Both the position numbers and the translations under genes were made by a program. Below are positions 32,301-41,727 of a DNA stretch of 64,000 nucleotides, in pieces; positions within the stretch are counted from its first letter, which is position 1, and each line of letters begins with the position of its first letter. The notes under the pieces are model-generated. The model was not told where the DNA came from. It was given only the letters and a program-made list of their open reading frames with translations, and made no database searches. The stretch is taken from NCBI GenBank assembly GCA_964058845.1, contig CAXKVR010000156.1:62001-126000 (forward strand), given 5' to 3'. Source of the DNA: Carex sylvatica (lineage: Eukaryota; Streptophyta; Magnoliopsida; Poales; Cyperaceae).

Positions 32301-34991
32301 GACAGGACATGTCTTTTCTGAGTCAAGGAATTCGTACCTGAGAGTGGCTGGGAGAGGTTTTAATTCGGGAGTGATCTGCGCTGTCTGACTTGTTGTACAG
32401 TCCGTATGAGTTTTGTGCGGACCGTATGCCTCAGCCTCAGACTGAACTTTTGGTTCCTTCTCAATCTCCAGCTTCTCGGTTTGAAATTCATCTGGTGTAC
32501 GGTCCGTATGATCTGTGTACGGCCCGTAAGGAAAGTCTTCCAGACAGACATGTGTCATGTCTGCTGCGCAAATTGTTTCAAGATCGCCTGTTTCAGCCTG
32601 CAAATCAGATAAAAAATCAGAATGATACCTTAGCGAGTTGTTGATTTGCTCCATTAATTTCTCCTCAACTAATTCATCAATCACATCGACCATAAAACAC
32701 GATTCGGGTTGAGCGGGATACTTCATTGCTCGGTCGATTTGAAAGTAAACTTTCTCATCTCCTATGTTCAAGGTTAAAGTCCCATTTTTCACATCAATCA
32801 GCGCCCCAGCGGTTCTAAAAAATGGCCGTCCTAGAATAATAGGGACCTCCTTGTCTTCCTCCATTTCCATCACAACGAAATCACCGGGCACATAGAACTT
32901 ACCGACTCGAACCGGTACATCTTCCACTATGCCTAGCGGTAGTCTCACCGAAGAATCCGCAAGTTGTAAAGTCATTCGTGTAGGTCTAAGCTCACCTACA
33001 CCCATTCGTTCGAAGATAGTTCGCGGCATGAGACTCACACTAGCCCCCAAATCACATAAAGCTTGTCGGATGGTTGCTTTGCCAATTGTGCATGGAATGA
33101 AAAATTTACCCGGATCTCCCAATTTCGGTGGAAGTTCATTTCTCAGTATAGCACTGCACTGCTCAGTCAATTTCACCGTCTCATGCCCCCCCAAGCTTCG
33201 TTTATTGGATAGGATATCTTTGAGAAACTTAGCATAGGTTGGCATTTGGGTCAAAGCTTCGGTGAATGGGATGGTAATGTGCAATTGCTTGAGAACTCCA
33301 AGAAAGTTTGAGAACTGTTCATTGAGTCGGGTTTCGGTTAATCTCTGTGGAAATGGTACTGGTGGCCGGTAGGGCGGTGGTTTCTCGGTCACCTTCTTTT
33401 TCTGTTTGTCGGTTTCACTCTGTACGGGCCGTACGGTATTCGTACGGACCGTATGGTCTGTCTTCTCAGTTACAACCTCAATCGGATCAGGCTTTGACTG
33501 TTCAGAAATCACAGGGGGTGTTGGTACGGGCCGTATGGGATTTGTACGGACCGTATGGTCTGCTTCTGGCTCGACAGGTATGGCTGGTCCTTGGTACTGT
33601 GTCCCACTTCGCAATGTTACCGCTTTGGCCTCTCCCCTGGGGTTAATCTCTGGTTGGCCTGGTAGCATTCCAGGTTGTGGTGGTGCGGTTTGGCTCCCAC
33701 TTTGAGGTTTGTTTTGGGCCAAACTTGCCAATTGAGCACTGATCGTTTGCATCTGTTCGAAAAGCATTTGATTCATCTTCCCTTGTTCGTGCATGAAGTT
33801 TTCTACTGCAGGGGCAACATAGGGCTTAGATGGTCCAGAATATGGTGGTCGGTTGTTTGAGTTATTGAATGCAGCATTGTTGTAGAAGTTGCGGTTGTTA
33901 TTGTTGCTGCCAGAAGGGTTGTTGTTGAATTGTGTGGGATTGTTTTGCTTCCACCTCCAATTCTGTTGTTCAATTGGGTCCTTGGAATAGGTACGGCTGA
34001 AATGAGGTTTTGGGAAGTAGGATGGTTCACTGTTGAGAGAGTTAACTTGCTCGGGCCCTTCATCCCTTTGCGCAAGCGGGCAATTCTCATACTCGTGCCC
34101 TTCGTCTCCACAAATAACACAAGGCTGTGGTTGCTGATTACCAAGTGCTTTGACACTCATCTTGTCAAAAGCCTTCTGCATGGCGTCAAACTTGGCGGTG
34201 AGAGCGGTGATCTGATCGAGCTCAAGTCGGCCTCCTCCAGTAGCTCGATTGCCCTCTCGGCCGGACCACTGTTGGTTAGTCGCCATATTGTCGATTAAGT
34301 TCATTGCCTCAGTAGCGTCTCGATCCATGAGAGCTCCACCTGCAACTGCATCTACAGAAGTACGAGTGGTATCAGTTAAACCAGCATAAAAAGACTGAAT
34401 AAGTAACCATTCGAGAATACCATGATGTGGGCAAGAGTATTGCAATTCCCTAAACCTTTCCCAGGCCTCATTCAGTGGTTCATCAGACCTTTGTCTGAAA
34501 CTGGTCAGTTGGGTCCTAACCTTGGCAGTTCTTTTATGGGGGAAAAATCTGGTCAAAAACAGTTTGGACAATTCCCTCCAAGTGGTAATTGAATCCCTTG
34601 GTAATGACCCTAACCATTTTTTGGCTTTATCCCTAAGAGTAAAAGGAAATAAAGCAAGTCTAATATAATCAGCTGTTGCGCCATTAATTTTAATGGTGGC
34701 ACAGCATTCAAGGAAGGTCTGAACATGGGCATGCGGATCCTCATGATCCATGCCATGGAATGTGTTTTGCTGCACGATGTTGACAACGCCCGAATTGAAG
34801 TTGGGTTGGTTGCCGACAATCCTTGGCAATCGGATTGCTCCTCTAACATCTCCAGCTCTCGGGACATTGAACTCTCGCAACGTCCTTGGCGCATAGTTTG
34901 CTCCTTCGTCATCAGAGTATTGATCCTCGTTGGGTTGACCTTGTCCAGTACCCTCGTTGAGTGGATCTTGTTCAGCACCGTGGTTGTTCAT
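29346..34991 (-). pseudogene. Gypsy gag-pol polyprotein, one frame of 1,882 codons with two in-frame stops
   Basis: From the ATG at 34,991 the frame reads to 29,346, broken only by TAG at 30,912-30,914 and TAA at 30,708-30,710. Approximate domains by residue: retrotransposon gag 80-230; CCHC knuckle CVICGDEGHEYENC ~290; protease CDLGASVSLMP ~645 (DLG rather than DTG, usual in Athila); RT with CIDYRKLN ~1018 and FMDDFSVYG ~1117; RNase H LMCDASDYAVGAVLG ~1262; integrase with zinc motif [10 protein letters not shown]...CDRC, DDE acids in WGIDFMGPF ~1581, VISDGGKHF ~1640 and [12 protein letters not shown] ~1683. No chromodomain is evident. The first stop replaces a Gln that normally follows RWILLL, and the second lies inside a palindrome module. 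Without readthrough, integrase would not be made. Confidence 0.95.
30912..34991 (-). CDS. Gypsy gag-protease-RT-RNase H open part (1,359 aa)
   Basis: This is the uninterrupted 5' part of the gag-pol frame, from the ATG to the first TAG. Between gag and protease (residues ~478-523) and between protease and RT (~820-866) it carries four palindrome modules translated as HTVRTNPIRPVP, HTVRTNTVRPVQ, YGPYTDHTDRT and YGPHKTHTDCT. All sit in linkers and none inside a catalytic domain. Confidence 0.93.
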   Translation of the reverse strand: MNNHGAEQDPLNEGTGQGQPNEDQYSDDEGANYAPRTLREFNVPRAGDVRGAIRLPRIVGNQPNFNSGVVNIVQQNTFHGMDHEDPHAHVQTFLECCATIKINGATADYIRLALFPFTLRDKAKKWLGSLPRDSITTWRELSKLFLTRFFPHKRTAKVRTQLTSFRQRSDEPLNEAWERFRELQYSCPHHGILEWLLIQSFYAGLTDTTRTSVDAVAGGALMDRDATEAMNLIDNMATNQQWSGREGNRATGGGRLELDQITALTAKFDAMQKAFDKMSVKALGNQQPQPCVICGDEGHEYENCPLAQRDEGPEQVNSLNSEPSYFPKPHFSRTYSKDPIEQQNWRWKQNNPTQFNNNPSGSNNNNRNFYNNAAFNNSNNRPPYSGPSKPYVAPAVENFMHEQGKMNQMLFEQMQTISAQLASLAQNKPQSGSQTAPPQPGMLPGQPEINPRGEAKAVTLRSGTQYQGPAIPVEPEADHTVRTNPIRPVPTPPVISEQSKPDPIEVVTEKTDHTVRTNTVRPVQSETDKQKKKVTEKPPPYRPPVPFPQRLTETRLNEQFSNFLGVLKQLHITIPFTEALTQMPTYAKFLKDILSNKRSLGGHETVKLTEQCSAILRNELPPKLGDPGKFFIPCTIGKATIRQALCDLGASVSLMPRTIFERMGVGELRPTRMTLQLADSSVRLPLGIVEDVPVRVGKFYVPGDFVVMEMEEDKEVPIILGRPFFRTAGALIDVKNGTLTLNIGDEKVYFQIDRAMKYPAQPESCFMVDVIDELVEEKLMEQINNSLRYHSDFLSDLQAETGDLETICAADMTHVCLEDFPYGPYTDHTDRTPDEFQTEKLEIEKEPKVQSEAEAYGPHKTHTDCTTSQTAQITPELKPLPATLRYEFLDSEKTCPVIVNAGLTPDQTAKLMQKLRTHKGAIGYSIKDLKGIDPATCTHKILLEDDHKPSVEHQRRLNLNLKEVVKKEILKLYEAGIIYSISDSKWVSPVHVVPKKGGATVVKNEKDEMIQTRVATNWRMCIDYRKLNAATRKDHFHLPFVDQLLERLANHSYFCYLDGYSGFFQIPIHPQDQEKTTFTCPYGTYAYRRMPFGLCNAPATFQRAMMAIFSDFIEKEVEIFMDDFSVYGTSFDSCLANLCKILQRCEEVNLVLNWEKCHFMVQEGIVLGHVITSRGIEVDKAKIEVIEKLEIPTNVKEVRSFLGHAGFYRRFIKDFSKIAKPLTNLLIKDSDFIFTDDCVKSFCSLKEALISAPILQPPNWSLPFKLMCDASDYAVGAVLGQRKDTKPCVIYYASKVLDPAQMNYTTTEKELLAIVFALDKFRSYLVGSKIVVYTDHAALRYLLSKKDAKPRLIRWILLL

Positions 34992-35247
34992 TTTGCTTTG
35001 TTCTGGATCTGTCTGGCCTCTGTTGTCGGTTTGTACGGCCTGTATGAATTTTGTACGGGCCGTACGGAGAGGTGACAGATGTGGTGGCGCTGGAACAAAT
35101 GAATTGGAAGTTTGCCCTTTGCTTCTGAGATGGTAGTGGTTTTTGGGCAGTGACTCTTCCAGTATGTTCCTGCAAAGATGAAATACAAAAAATTAAAATT
35201 AAAATCTAGAATCAAGCAAAAATAAGAAAAAGTATATAATTTTAGTT

Positions 35248-35278
35248 GCCGTCCCCGGCAATGGCGTCACCAAAAACT
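35248..35278 (-). other. Gypsy primer binding site, tRNA-Asp-like
   Basis: Just inside the 5' LTR the minus strand reads TTTTTGGTGACGCCATTGCC then GGGGAC. This matches the Athila/Tat-type site complementary to the tRNA-Asp 3' end (TGGCGCCGTTGCCGGGG), with a few differences. Confidence 0.75.
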
Positions 35279-36741
35279 TGATCGCACTGGAATATATGCC
35301 AAAAAGTTTCAGTATAGCAAGCTATACTTTTTAAACCTTTGTTATACTCTGTCAATTCAGATAGCAAGTGTACTATTCTGTCGTTGAGTATGCTCAGGTA
35401 TCAATCCACAGGGACGGAAGAAAAACACTAGACTTATCCTAAAATCACTTGAAATTCTAGAAGTGAGAGAGATTGGTTTGGTTTTGGTTCTAACAATTCT
35501 ACTGATCTATAACATGTTTAAAAGACAATAAAAGATAATTAAAGTTGTTTTCAATTGATAAAAGGGCGTTTCCAGGGTTCAGATTTCATTTCTGTTTAGT
35601 CTCGAGTCATACGGCCCGTACAGATTCCCGTACGGTCCGTATGGGACATAAAGTTGATGCTGCAGCTACTGTTTTCTGTGTTGATACTGTGTTTAGGGTT
35701 TCTTTTGACCAGATCTAGATACCTAACCTCAACTTTCGCATTTTGGCCTGATACCCGATTACCGGACTCAAATACTTCCCTCTTAGATGCGTTAAACCTC
35801 AACTTTCGCATTTTGGCCTAATTTATCTAAGTTATTTGTTAGTTTACTAAAAGTATCCAAGGACTTTCACCTCAAGGAAAGTTTCTCCTTTCGGGTACTC
35901 CTTGGTTTCACCCTACTTCATATACTTTATTCGGTTGGAATGAATTTCATAGACTTGGCTCCTAACACTTAGATGTGCGCATTCATCTAACGGGATGACT
36001 AATCAGATTCAAGCAAGCACAAATAGAGCAATAAAAATACTACATAACAAAGTAAAAACAAAGCGTTCAACACAAAATCCAAGTAGCATACAAGCAAAAC
36101 TAAACTAGAAACTACATCTTACCCCTAGAAACTAAGTAAATTAGCTACTCATGTTCATGAGATAACACAAATAACAAAAAGTAAAAGAGTTCATGATAAA
36201 ACAGTGGAAAATCCGAAGATCCGTTCAAAACTAGCGTTCTTCCCTTCTCTTCCCCTTTTCCCCTCGTCCAAGCAACCCTCGAATGAATGAATTATTCGAT
36301 AGATGGAATGTTCTTCCCCTTTTTCTGCTGTGGAATATCTCCTTTAATGCCCCAGATCACGCCTCCAGGGGTTTCCTATTCGGATCCTCAAATCATGCTC
36401 AATTCAGATTCCAGCTGGATTTTCCGAATCAGCGTTGTACGGCCCGTACAGGATCCCGTACGGATCGTATGCCTGGGCTTTGACTTGGAGACTTTGTGCC
36501 TCTGTTGTGGATCGTTCTGTGTGGTTGGGCAGATCTTGTACGGTCCGTACGGAATATCATACGGGCCGTATGAAAAGTAGTCAGATGCAGTTTTTCACCC
36601 TTTTTCCTGCAAGATACCAAACAAAGCATAGCAGTACCACATTTCATCGAAATACAAGTAAATAGTCCACATTCATAGGCTTTAAAGCACAGGTTTCATT
36701 GTAAATTAGGGCCATAATTTAGATATAATATGGAGATTTCA
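35279..36741 (-). repeat. Gypsy 5' LTR (1,463 bp)
   Basis: Partner of 24,713-26,175. It holds palindrome pairs at 35,608-35,644, 36,436-36,471 and 36,538-36,572, at the same places as in the 3' LTR. One half-site differs (CGGATCGTAT instead of CGGACCGTAT). Confidence 0.96.
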
Positions 36742-36746
36742 TAAAC

Positions 36747-38627
36747 CTAAATTTGTTTAACAATTAAATAAATCATAACATTATACCTTGGTTCCAAATT
36801 CTAATTAGAACTGCTTACGGCTTTGCCTCGCTACTGCTGATGCTCCTCCTCCTCCTTGGACAACAACACTAGATGTCTAGTACCTCTATCTGTAATCCAC
36901 CAGGAATGATCAGAGAGCAAGTATTTCTCCTGCCATAAATAATATACTTGCAGCACTCAGCTTAAACAAGTTGTCTCACGTTCTGTAGATACCCTGATTC
37001 ACAACTTATGTGTAAAAGCAGAGTTATCACTGACTACGTAAGATTACAATCGCTTACCACTCAAATATATATACGTCTATATGTATATATATTTATCCTA
37101 ACCCAAACACTATTTGAGAGGAATTCCAAGAATTAGAGGAACCTGGCTTCCGCACGGCGTTTAGCCAACTTTCCAACTCAAACTTGGAAACAAGAAATGG
37201 TATGCCTTGAACTCCAACCCTCCACCCCTATTTATAGAGTAGTAAGGTCAGTTTTGGGGTGTGGTGAAATGACCAAAATGCCCCTGACCCAATAAACTAA
37301 TTATAGAGGTCCAAAATGAATAGTTCTGGGCCCAGAAAGGCCCAGAAAGATCCTTCAAGAATGGTTATTGGGCCATGACATTTTGGGCTTTGATTTGGAC
37401 CCAATGTGAATAGTATCAAGGCCCAGAATGAATAGTGCAAGACCCAGAAAGGCCCATACTAAATAGTATCAGACCTAGGCTTTTGGACTTCATTCTTTAG
37501 ACTTTTATAATTATATTCTAAATATAATTAAGGTCCAAATATACTATTCTATATATATAATTGTTCTAAACAAATATATATTTTTCATTTGCAGTGTAAT
37601 AATAATTACACAACGTGTCATACACGCTCGTAATTTTAATCTGTTTAAGCCTATCATCTCTATGATATTTCTATATTAATTATAACATTTATAATTAATG
37701 TTTTGATTATAAATATTTATAATTAATAATAAGATTCTCTGATCCCGTTCCTATGCGATGTGACCCAATAGGATCTGTGTTATGTTGGCAGTAGAGTTAA
37801 AACCTCTACAGATCATAGTTGGCACCTGGCAGTGCACTGTGACCCCTAATTACAGAGATGATGTTGTCCAGTACAATATCATGATCTTGCAGTAAAATTA
37901 TTAATTTACTTGTGTTAATTCTTTCGTCTCATAGCAACAGATCAGGTTCAGGGTAAGTTTGTGTCATCCCTGCAAACCAAATCTTTTCTTGATCTTAAGT
38001 AGGTTATTTTATATGATTAATCTCTATTAATCATAGCGTATACGTATAATCCCACTCCTATCAAGGGGACCAGTGTTGCTATCACTCTTATAATAATACG
38101 AGGGATGATAATATTTTTGGTGAGCATCTTTTCCTCCGCACAAGTCATGCATACTGAAATGTTACCTTTATAACTCCCTTTTACGGATATCGTTTGATAA
38201 CACTTAAAAATACACATTTCTCATGTAGGAAAGACCACACCTCATACTGTAGAACTTAACACGAATGAAACTGTTAATGACACAAACACATTACCATATA
38301 TCGTTTCATTCTGGGTCAGTCAAATATCATGTTCTTAACATGTATCTATGTGATTAAATGACAAAATTTGTCTATGGTCTATAAAACATAACCATCATTT
38401 AATTTACATACTAACCTTATAATGGTAATTTAGTGTTCCTGCTAATTACCTTGGTTAGTGACTATTTAGAGTATTTATCATCTGTATTATGAAGTTTCAC
38501 AATTTTAGTTCTGAACCTACCATGATTCATAAAAGCAATAAAACTCATAGAAAAAAATGATATATATTAATCATTCAATTCATGAATAAAGTACAATTTC
38601 GATTGACTGCTAGATTACTACCTAAAA
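36747..38627 (-). repeat. Copia 5' LTR, main part
   Basis: It resumes after the TAAAC duplication and matches the 3' LTR (from about 17,190 to 19,120), with many substitutions. Its outer edge reads CTACCTAAAA instead of CTACCTAACA. A weak 66-aa minus frame inside it is not a gene. Confidence 0.88.
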
Positions 38628-39005
38628 GATGTCGGGGGTTGATGAGATGCAGTTCCAGGGGCCTCCCCTACTGAGATATCAGGCTTGGTACCTGCGGGTC
38701 GACATAGCATTCGTGTATCCTGAGGGAGATTACGATAATTATCTTTGCGCAAAGATCTTTTGTAAGATGATGGTTATACCCTTCGCTGTATCGTTGATAG
38801 AGAGGTTTTTTTATAGTGTTTTATGTTTTATTATGTTTTATGTACGCTGGTTAGCTTATTATGATTTATGTTTTATTATGTTTTAGTTTTACTTTTGGGT
38901 TGAGCTATGTTTTATGGTAGTATTTATACAACAGAAAATACTAAATAATTAAGAACAAAAAAACATTAAACAAAAAAATAACAACAAAATAACACTAAAC
39001 AAATA
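38628..39005 (+). pseudogene. Possible 3' remnant of the split PMD gene
   Basis: Right after the copia LTR a frame reads MSGVDEMQFQGPPLLRYQAW and YLRVDIAFVYPEGDY, which could be the C-terminal part of the PMD protein. The match is weak, and the middle of the domain is missing between 17,091 and this point. After about 38,790 the sequence is TATG/TTTTA-rich with no coding sign. Confidence 0.4.
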
Positions 39006-39007
39006 CA

Positions 39008-39535
39008 CGTTCGGGCTATTTTTGAGCGCTTATATCTCACGATAAGTTCAGAGTTTTGGCATGCAACTTGACAGTCCTGTTCGAGGATGTCAAGACTGCA
39101 TGTCGGTCAATTTTTACAATTTTTGGAGATGAATTGCTGTGGAAACCAGATGTACAAAGTTGGAATCGGAATGCAACAATCATTAGTTCGGGCTATTTTT
39201 GAGCACTTATATCTCACGATCTGTTCAGAGTTTTGGCATGAAACTTCATAGTCCCATTTAGGGATGTCAAGACTACATATCGATTAATTTTCATAATTTT
39301 TGGAGATGATTTGATATGGAAACCAGATGTGCAAAGTTGGGATCGAAATGAAACAGTAATTAGTTCAGGCTATTTTTGAGAGCTTATATCTCACGATCTA
39401 TTCAGAGTTTTGGCATGAAACTTCACAATACCGTTCGGGGATGTCAAGACTGCATGTCAGTCAATTTTCATGATTTTTGGAGATAATTTGCTATGGAAAC
39501 CAGATGTGTAAATTTGGAATTAGAATGAAACAGTC
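39008..39535. repeat. Three tandem copies of a ~178-bp repeat
   Basis: Units start at about 39,009, 39,187 and 39,363 with GTTCGGGCTATTTTTGAGCG or a variant. They share TATCTCACGAT, CAGAGTTTTGGCATG, GATGTCAAGACT and GGAAACCAGATGTG blocks. They lie in the 3' part of the outer PMD element. No coding frame runs through them. Confidence 0.92.
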
Positions 39536-39739
39536 AATACGTACATGAACATTATTTAAACAGTGAATAGTAAAGACGTATATGAACAGTACATACCTAT
39601 AGCAGCTCCTCTTCTTCTCTTTCTCCTTCTCCTTCCTTCTCCTTCTCCATCTCCTCCTCTCTTTTTCTCTTTCTATTTCTCTCTCTCCTGTGAATATTGC
39701 TGCTGAAAACTTCTCATTTTTGTAAGGAAAAAAACGTAA

Positions 39740-39845
39740 AAAAAAAAACTCCGGACCGCCGATTTCTTGGGTGGTTGGGAATTAAAATCCTGGATCGCTA
39801 ATTTCTCAGGCAGTTGGAAATTAAAATTCCGGACTGCCAATTATG
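39740..39845 (-). repeat. Right inverted end of the outer PMD element
   Basis: About two and a half copies of the unit seen at the left end in the opposite orientation. GGACCGCCGATTTC and TGGTTGGGAATTAAAA are the best conserved blocks; the outer copies have decayed. Confidence 0.7.
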
Positions 39846-39850
39846 AAATG

Positions 39851-40871
39851 AATTGCATTTGCATGTACTTTTTATTTAATTTTTATTAAAGCTCACAAGC
39901 ATAAAGTATATCCATTATGCAACTATGAAACATTAACAGGTTGCTAATACTATATTCTAATAGACTGTGATGGTATGCACTCACTAGCGACAGAGTTGCT
40001 AAGGTTGAGCCAAGTAGCTGAATCAGAACGCTCCATTATTCGTTTCTTTAAGTGAGTTTCAGAATACCACAAATTCTGAAATGAATTGCATCAGCACAAT
40101 CTCAACAACTTACGGGGTAGCTATATACCTGTCAATATAAGAAGGTTTATTGAAACATCACACATACCATTGGTTCAAAAGGTAATTGAATTATTTAAGA
40201 ACATGTTTTTACTATTGTACAATTTATTTCTTCCATATGTGATACTTAAACAAAATTGAGCAAATTACATATAATTTTTCAATGTCGTATGTAGAAATTT
40301 TTCAAAAGTTTGTTATTACCTCAATTATTTTTAACATGAATGTTAAGATATAAGCATATGTCTTACTTACAAAATTAATCAGGGGATGACCCAACGAAAA
40401 GTTGTCAATGGCTGGTCATGTTGTATGTTGTGTCAATGAATATGGATATATACCTGCATTACATATTTTTTAAGTTGTCAATGATTGATGAAATTAACCA
40501 GGAGATGTATCTTTCCAATTTTCAAATCATGGAATTGACCCAGATTCTTATCAAACTATTTGGATCTAAACAAAAATATTTTTTTTACCTCAGGAGCTAT
40601 GCACTCTTACTTCAGGTGATACTCTTCGGTGTATTTTTCCCTTTGTAGAGGAACATAAAACCTTATGTTCGTTCAGTTTATTGTATTTAGTGATGAGGGT
40701 TCAAATTCAGTCCACTTTTTGAGGAAGTGCTAATATAGCTAATAGTCTGCCAAGATGAATTCTACAAGTATTTGATAAGAAGTGACATCTCAATCTATTT
40801 AGTTCAAGAAAAACATGGACTAATAATCTCAAACAACTATAGAAAATTGTTTCGGTATTGCTTGGATACTA
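39851..40871. other. AT-rich intergenic DNA
   Basis: Nothing recognisable. A 76-aa frame at 40,418-40,648 has no features that would support a gene. Confidence 0.55.
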
Positions 40872-40898
40872 TCCTACTATATATAAAGTAATACTTCC
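40872..40898 (+). other. Helitron 5' terminus
   Basis: TC followed by CTACTATATATAAAG, typical of plant Helitron left ends, with an A immediately before it. Confidence 0.75.
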
Positions 40899-41727
40899 AT
40901 CATAAGTATAATTTCTCTTCAATATTATCATCGACAATTCACATGACTTACCTCGGCTATCACTGCCAAAGCCAAGTGAAGCATTCCGCTACTTCATATT
41001 TTTACCATAAGATTTAAAAAGAAGGACGTTCCATGGCATTTATATCCATATACTTTCTTAATAATTTAGGTTTATCAAAATTGAGAAATTAAAATAAATA
41101 AATATATTATTCTTTTATTTGCAATGCACTGGATTACTTTTTCATATCTATTTACTTGCATGAATGTTATATCACCGTAAACTGATACAATATACATTAA
41201 TTAATTTTATATATAGATTTACACTACTACAACAACGAGAACTACAATGCAGCTGACAGGCCCATTCCACTCCTAGTGTAATCATTTTTTCTCATATCCA
41301 TTTTTTATCTAATTATTTTTTCTCATATCTAATTTTATCTTCGCATTTCCACAATTCAATTTACCTTTAATATATTTCCATTTTTCACCGTTGAATTTAC
41401 TGTTGCACTTTATGACTCACCTAATATTACCATTGTCACTAGTTGACACCTGTCTATTTATTTCTTCTTTCTAAAAACACGTGTTTCTCTTATTGGTTCT
41501 CTCCCTATTTCATTCTTAAGTTTTGTGCATCATCTCTCCTCTAAAATTCTCCAAATCTCTTTGTTTTTCTCATCTCGGAAGGTATTTCCTCTGTCTCCTA
41601 AATTGTCTATCCAATCTTCTAAGTTCAGTGTGACATATTTACAGTTCTCTCTATACTTAAATCATTTCACAAAAATTTACTCCTTATAACTAACACTTTC
41701 AACATTGTCATAAATATTCAGTTTCAG

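Larger units (their letters stand above)
25042..36572. repeat. Dispersed near-palindromic motif pairs of the gypsy element (~16 sites)
   Basis: Consensus GTACGGnCCGTATG, usually two copies a few bases apart. Sites: 25042-25078, 25870-25905, 25971-26006, 26590-26625, 28504-28583 (three to four copies), 28940-28968 (decayed), 29102-29137, 30670-30753 (four copies), 32394-32429, 32495-32531, 33421-33457, 33523-33559, 35032-35067, 35608-35644, 36436-36471 and 36538-36572. I found none outside the gypsy element. It occurs in both LTRs, untranslated spacers and gag-pol coding linkers. Each half-site holds two CG dinucleotides. Confidence 0.93.
24713..36741 (-). mobile_element. Ty3/gypsy retrotransposon, Athila type, 12,029 bp
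   Basis: Two 1,463-bp LTRs (24,713-26,175 and 35,279-36,741) start TG and end CA, and the target duplication TAAAC is perfect (24,708-24,712 and 36,742-36,746). On the minus strand the order is 5' LTR, tRNA-Asp-like primer site, gag-protease-RT-RNase H-integrase, extra Athila-type ORF, polypurine tract and 3' LTR. By eye the LTRs differ at about 21 positions (~1.4%), so insertion is recent compared with the copia host. A near-palindromic motif pair recurs throughout (separate entry). Confidence 0.96.
17092..38627 (-). mobile_element. Ty1/copia LTR retrotransposon, degenerate, interrupted by a gypsy element
   Basis: On the minus strand the order is 5' LTR (38,627-36,747 plus 24,712-24,600), primer site, gag-protease, integrase, reverse transcriptase, RNase H, polypurine tract and 3' LTR (19,120-17,092). 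The copia order (integrase before RT) is clear. LTRs are about 2.0 kb and clearly diverged from each other, and the coding region has many stops and frameshifts, so it is an old insertion. The 3' LTR lacks about 45 bp at its outer end. It sits within the PMD gene of the outer element. Confidence 0.9.
14690..39850 (+). mobile_element. Outer PMD-bearing element, split by nested retrotransposons
   Basis: The block at about 14,730-14,800 (GGCGGTCTAAAATTTTAATT, CCCAACCGCCCGAGAAATCG) is the reverse complement, with some divergence, of about 39,740-39,845 (GGACCGCCGATTTCTTGGGT, TGGTTGGGAATTAAAA). The right side has roughly one extra copy of the unit. These are taken as the element's inverted ends. 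Inside are CT-rich subterminal regions on both sides, an AT-rich tandem repeat, a PMD gene and a 178-bp triple repeat. Without the nested insertion (17,092-38,627) the element would be about 3.6 kb. A Mutator-like origin is inferred from architecture; no target duplication was found. Confidence 0.68.

Noticed and set aside
38017..38217. 66-aa ORF in the copia LTR resembling a small membrane protein
   Set aside because: It lies wholly in LTR sequence and is not open in the sister LTR.
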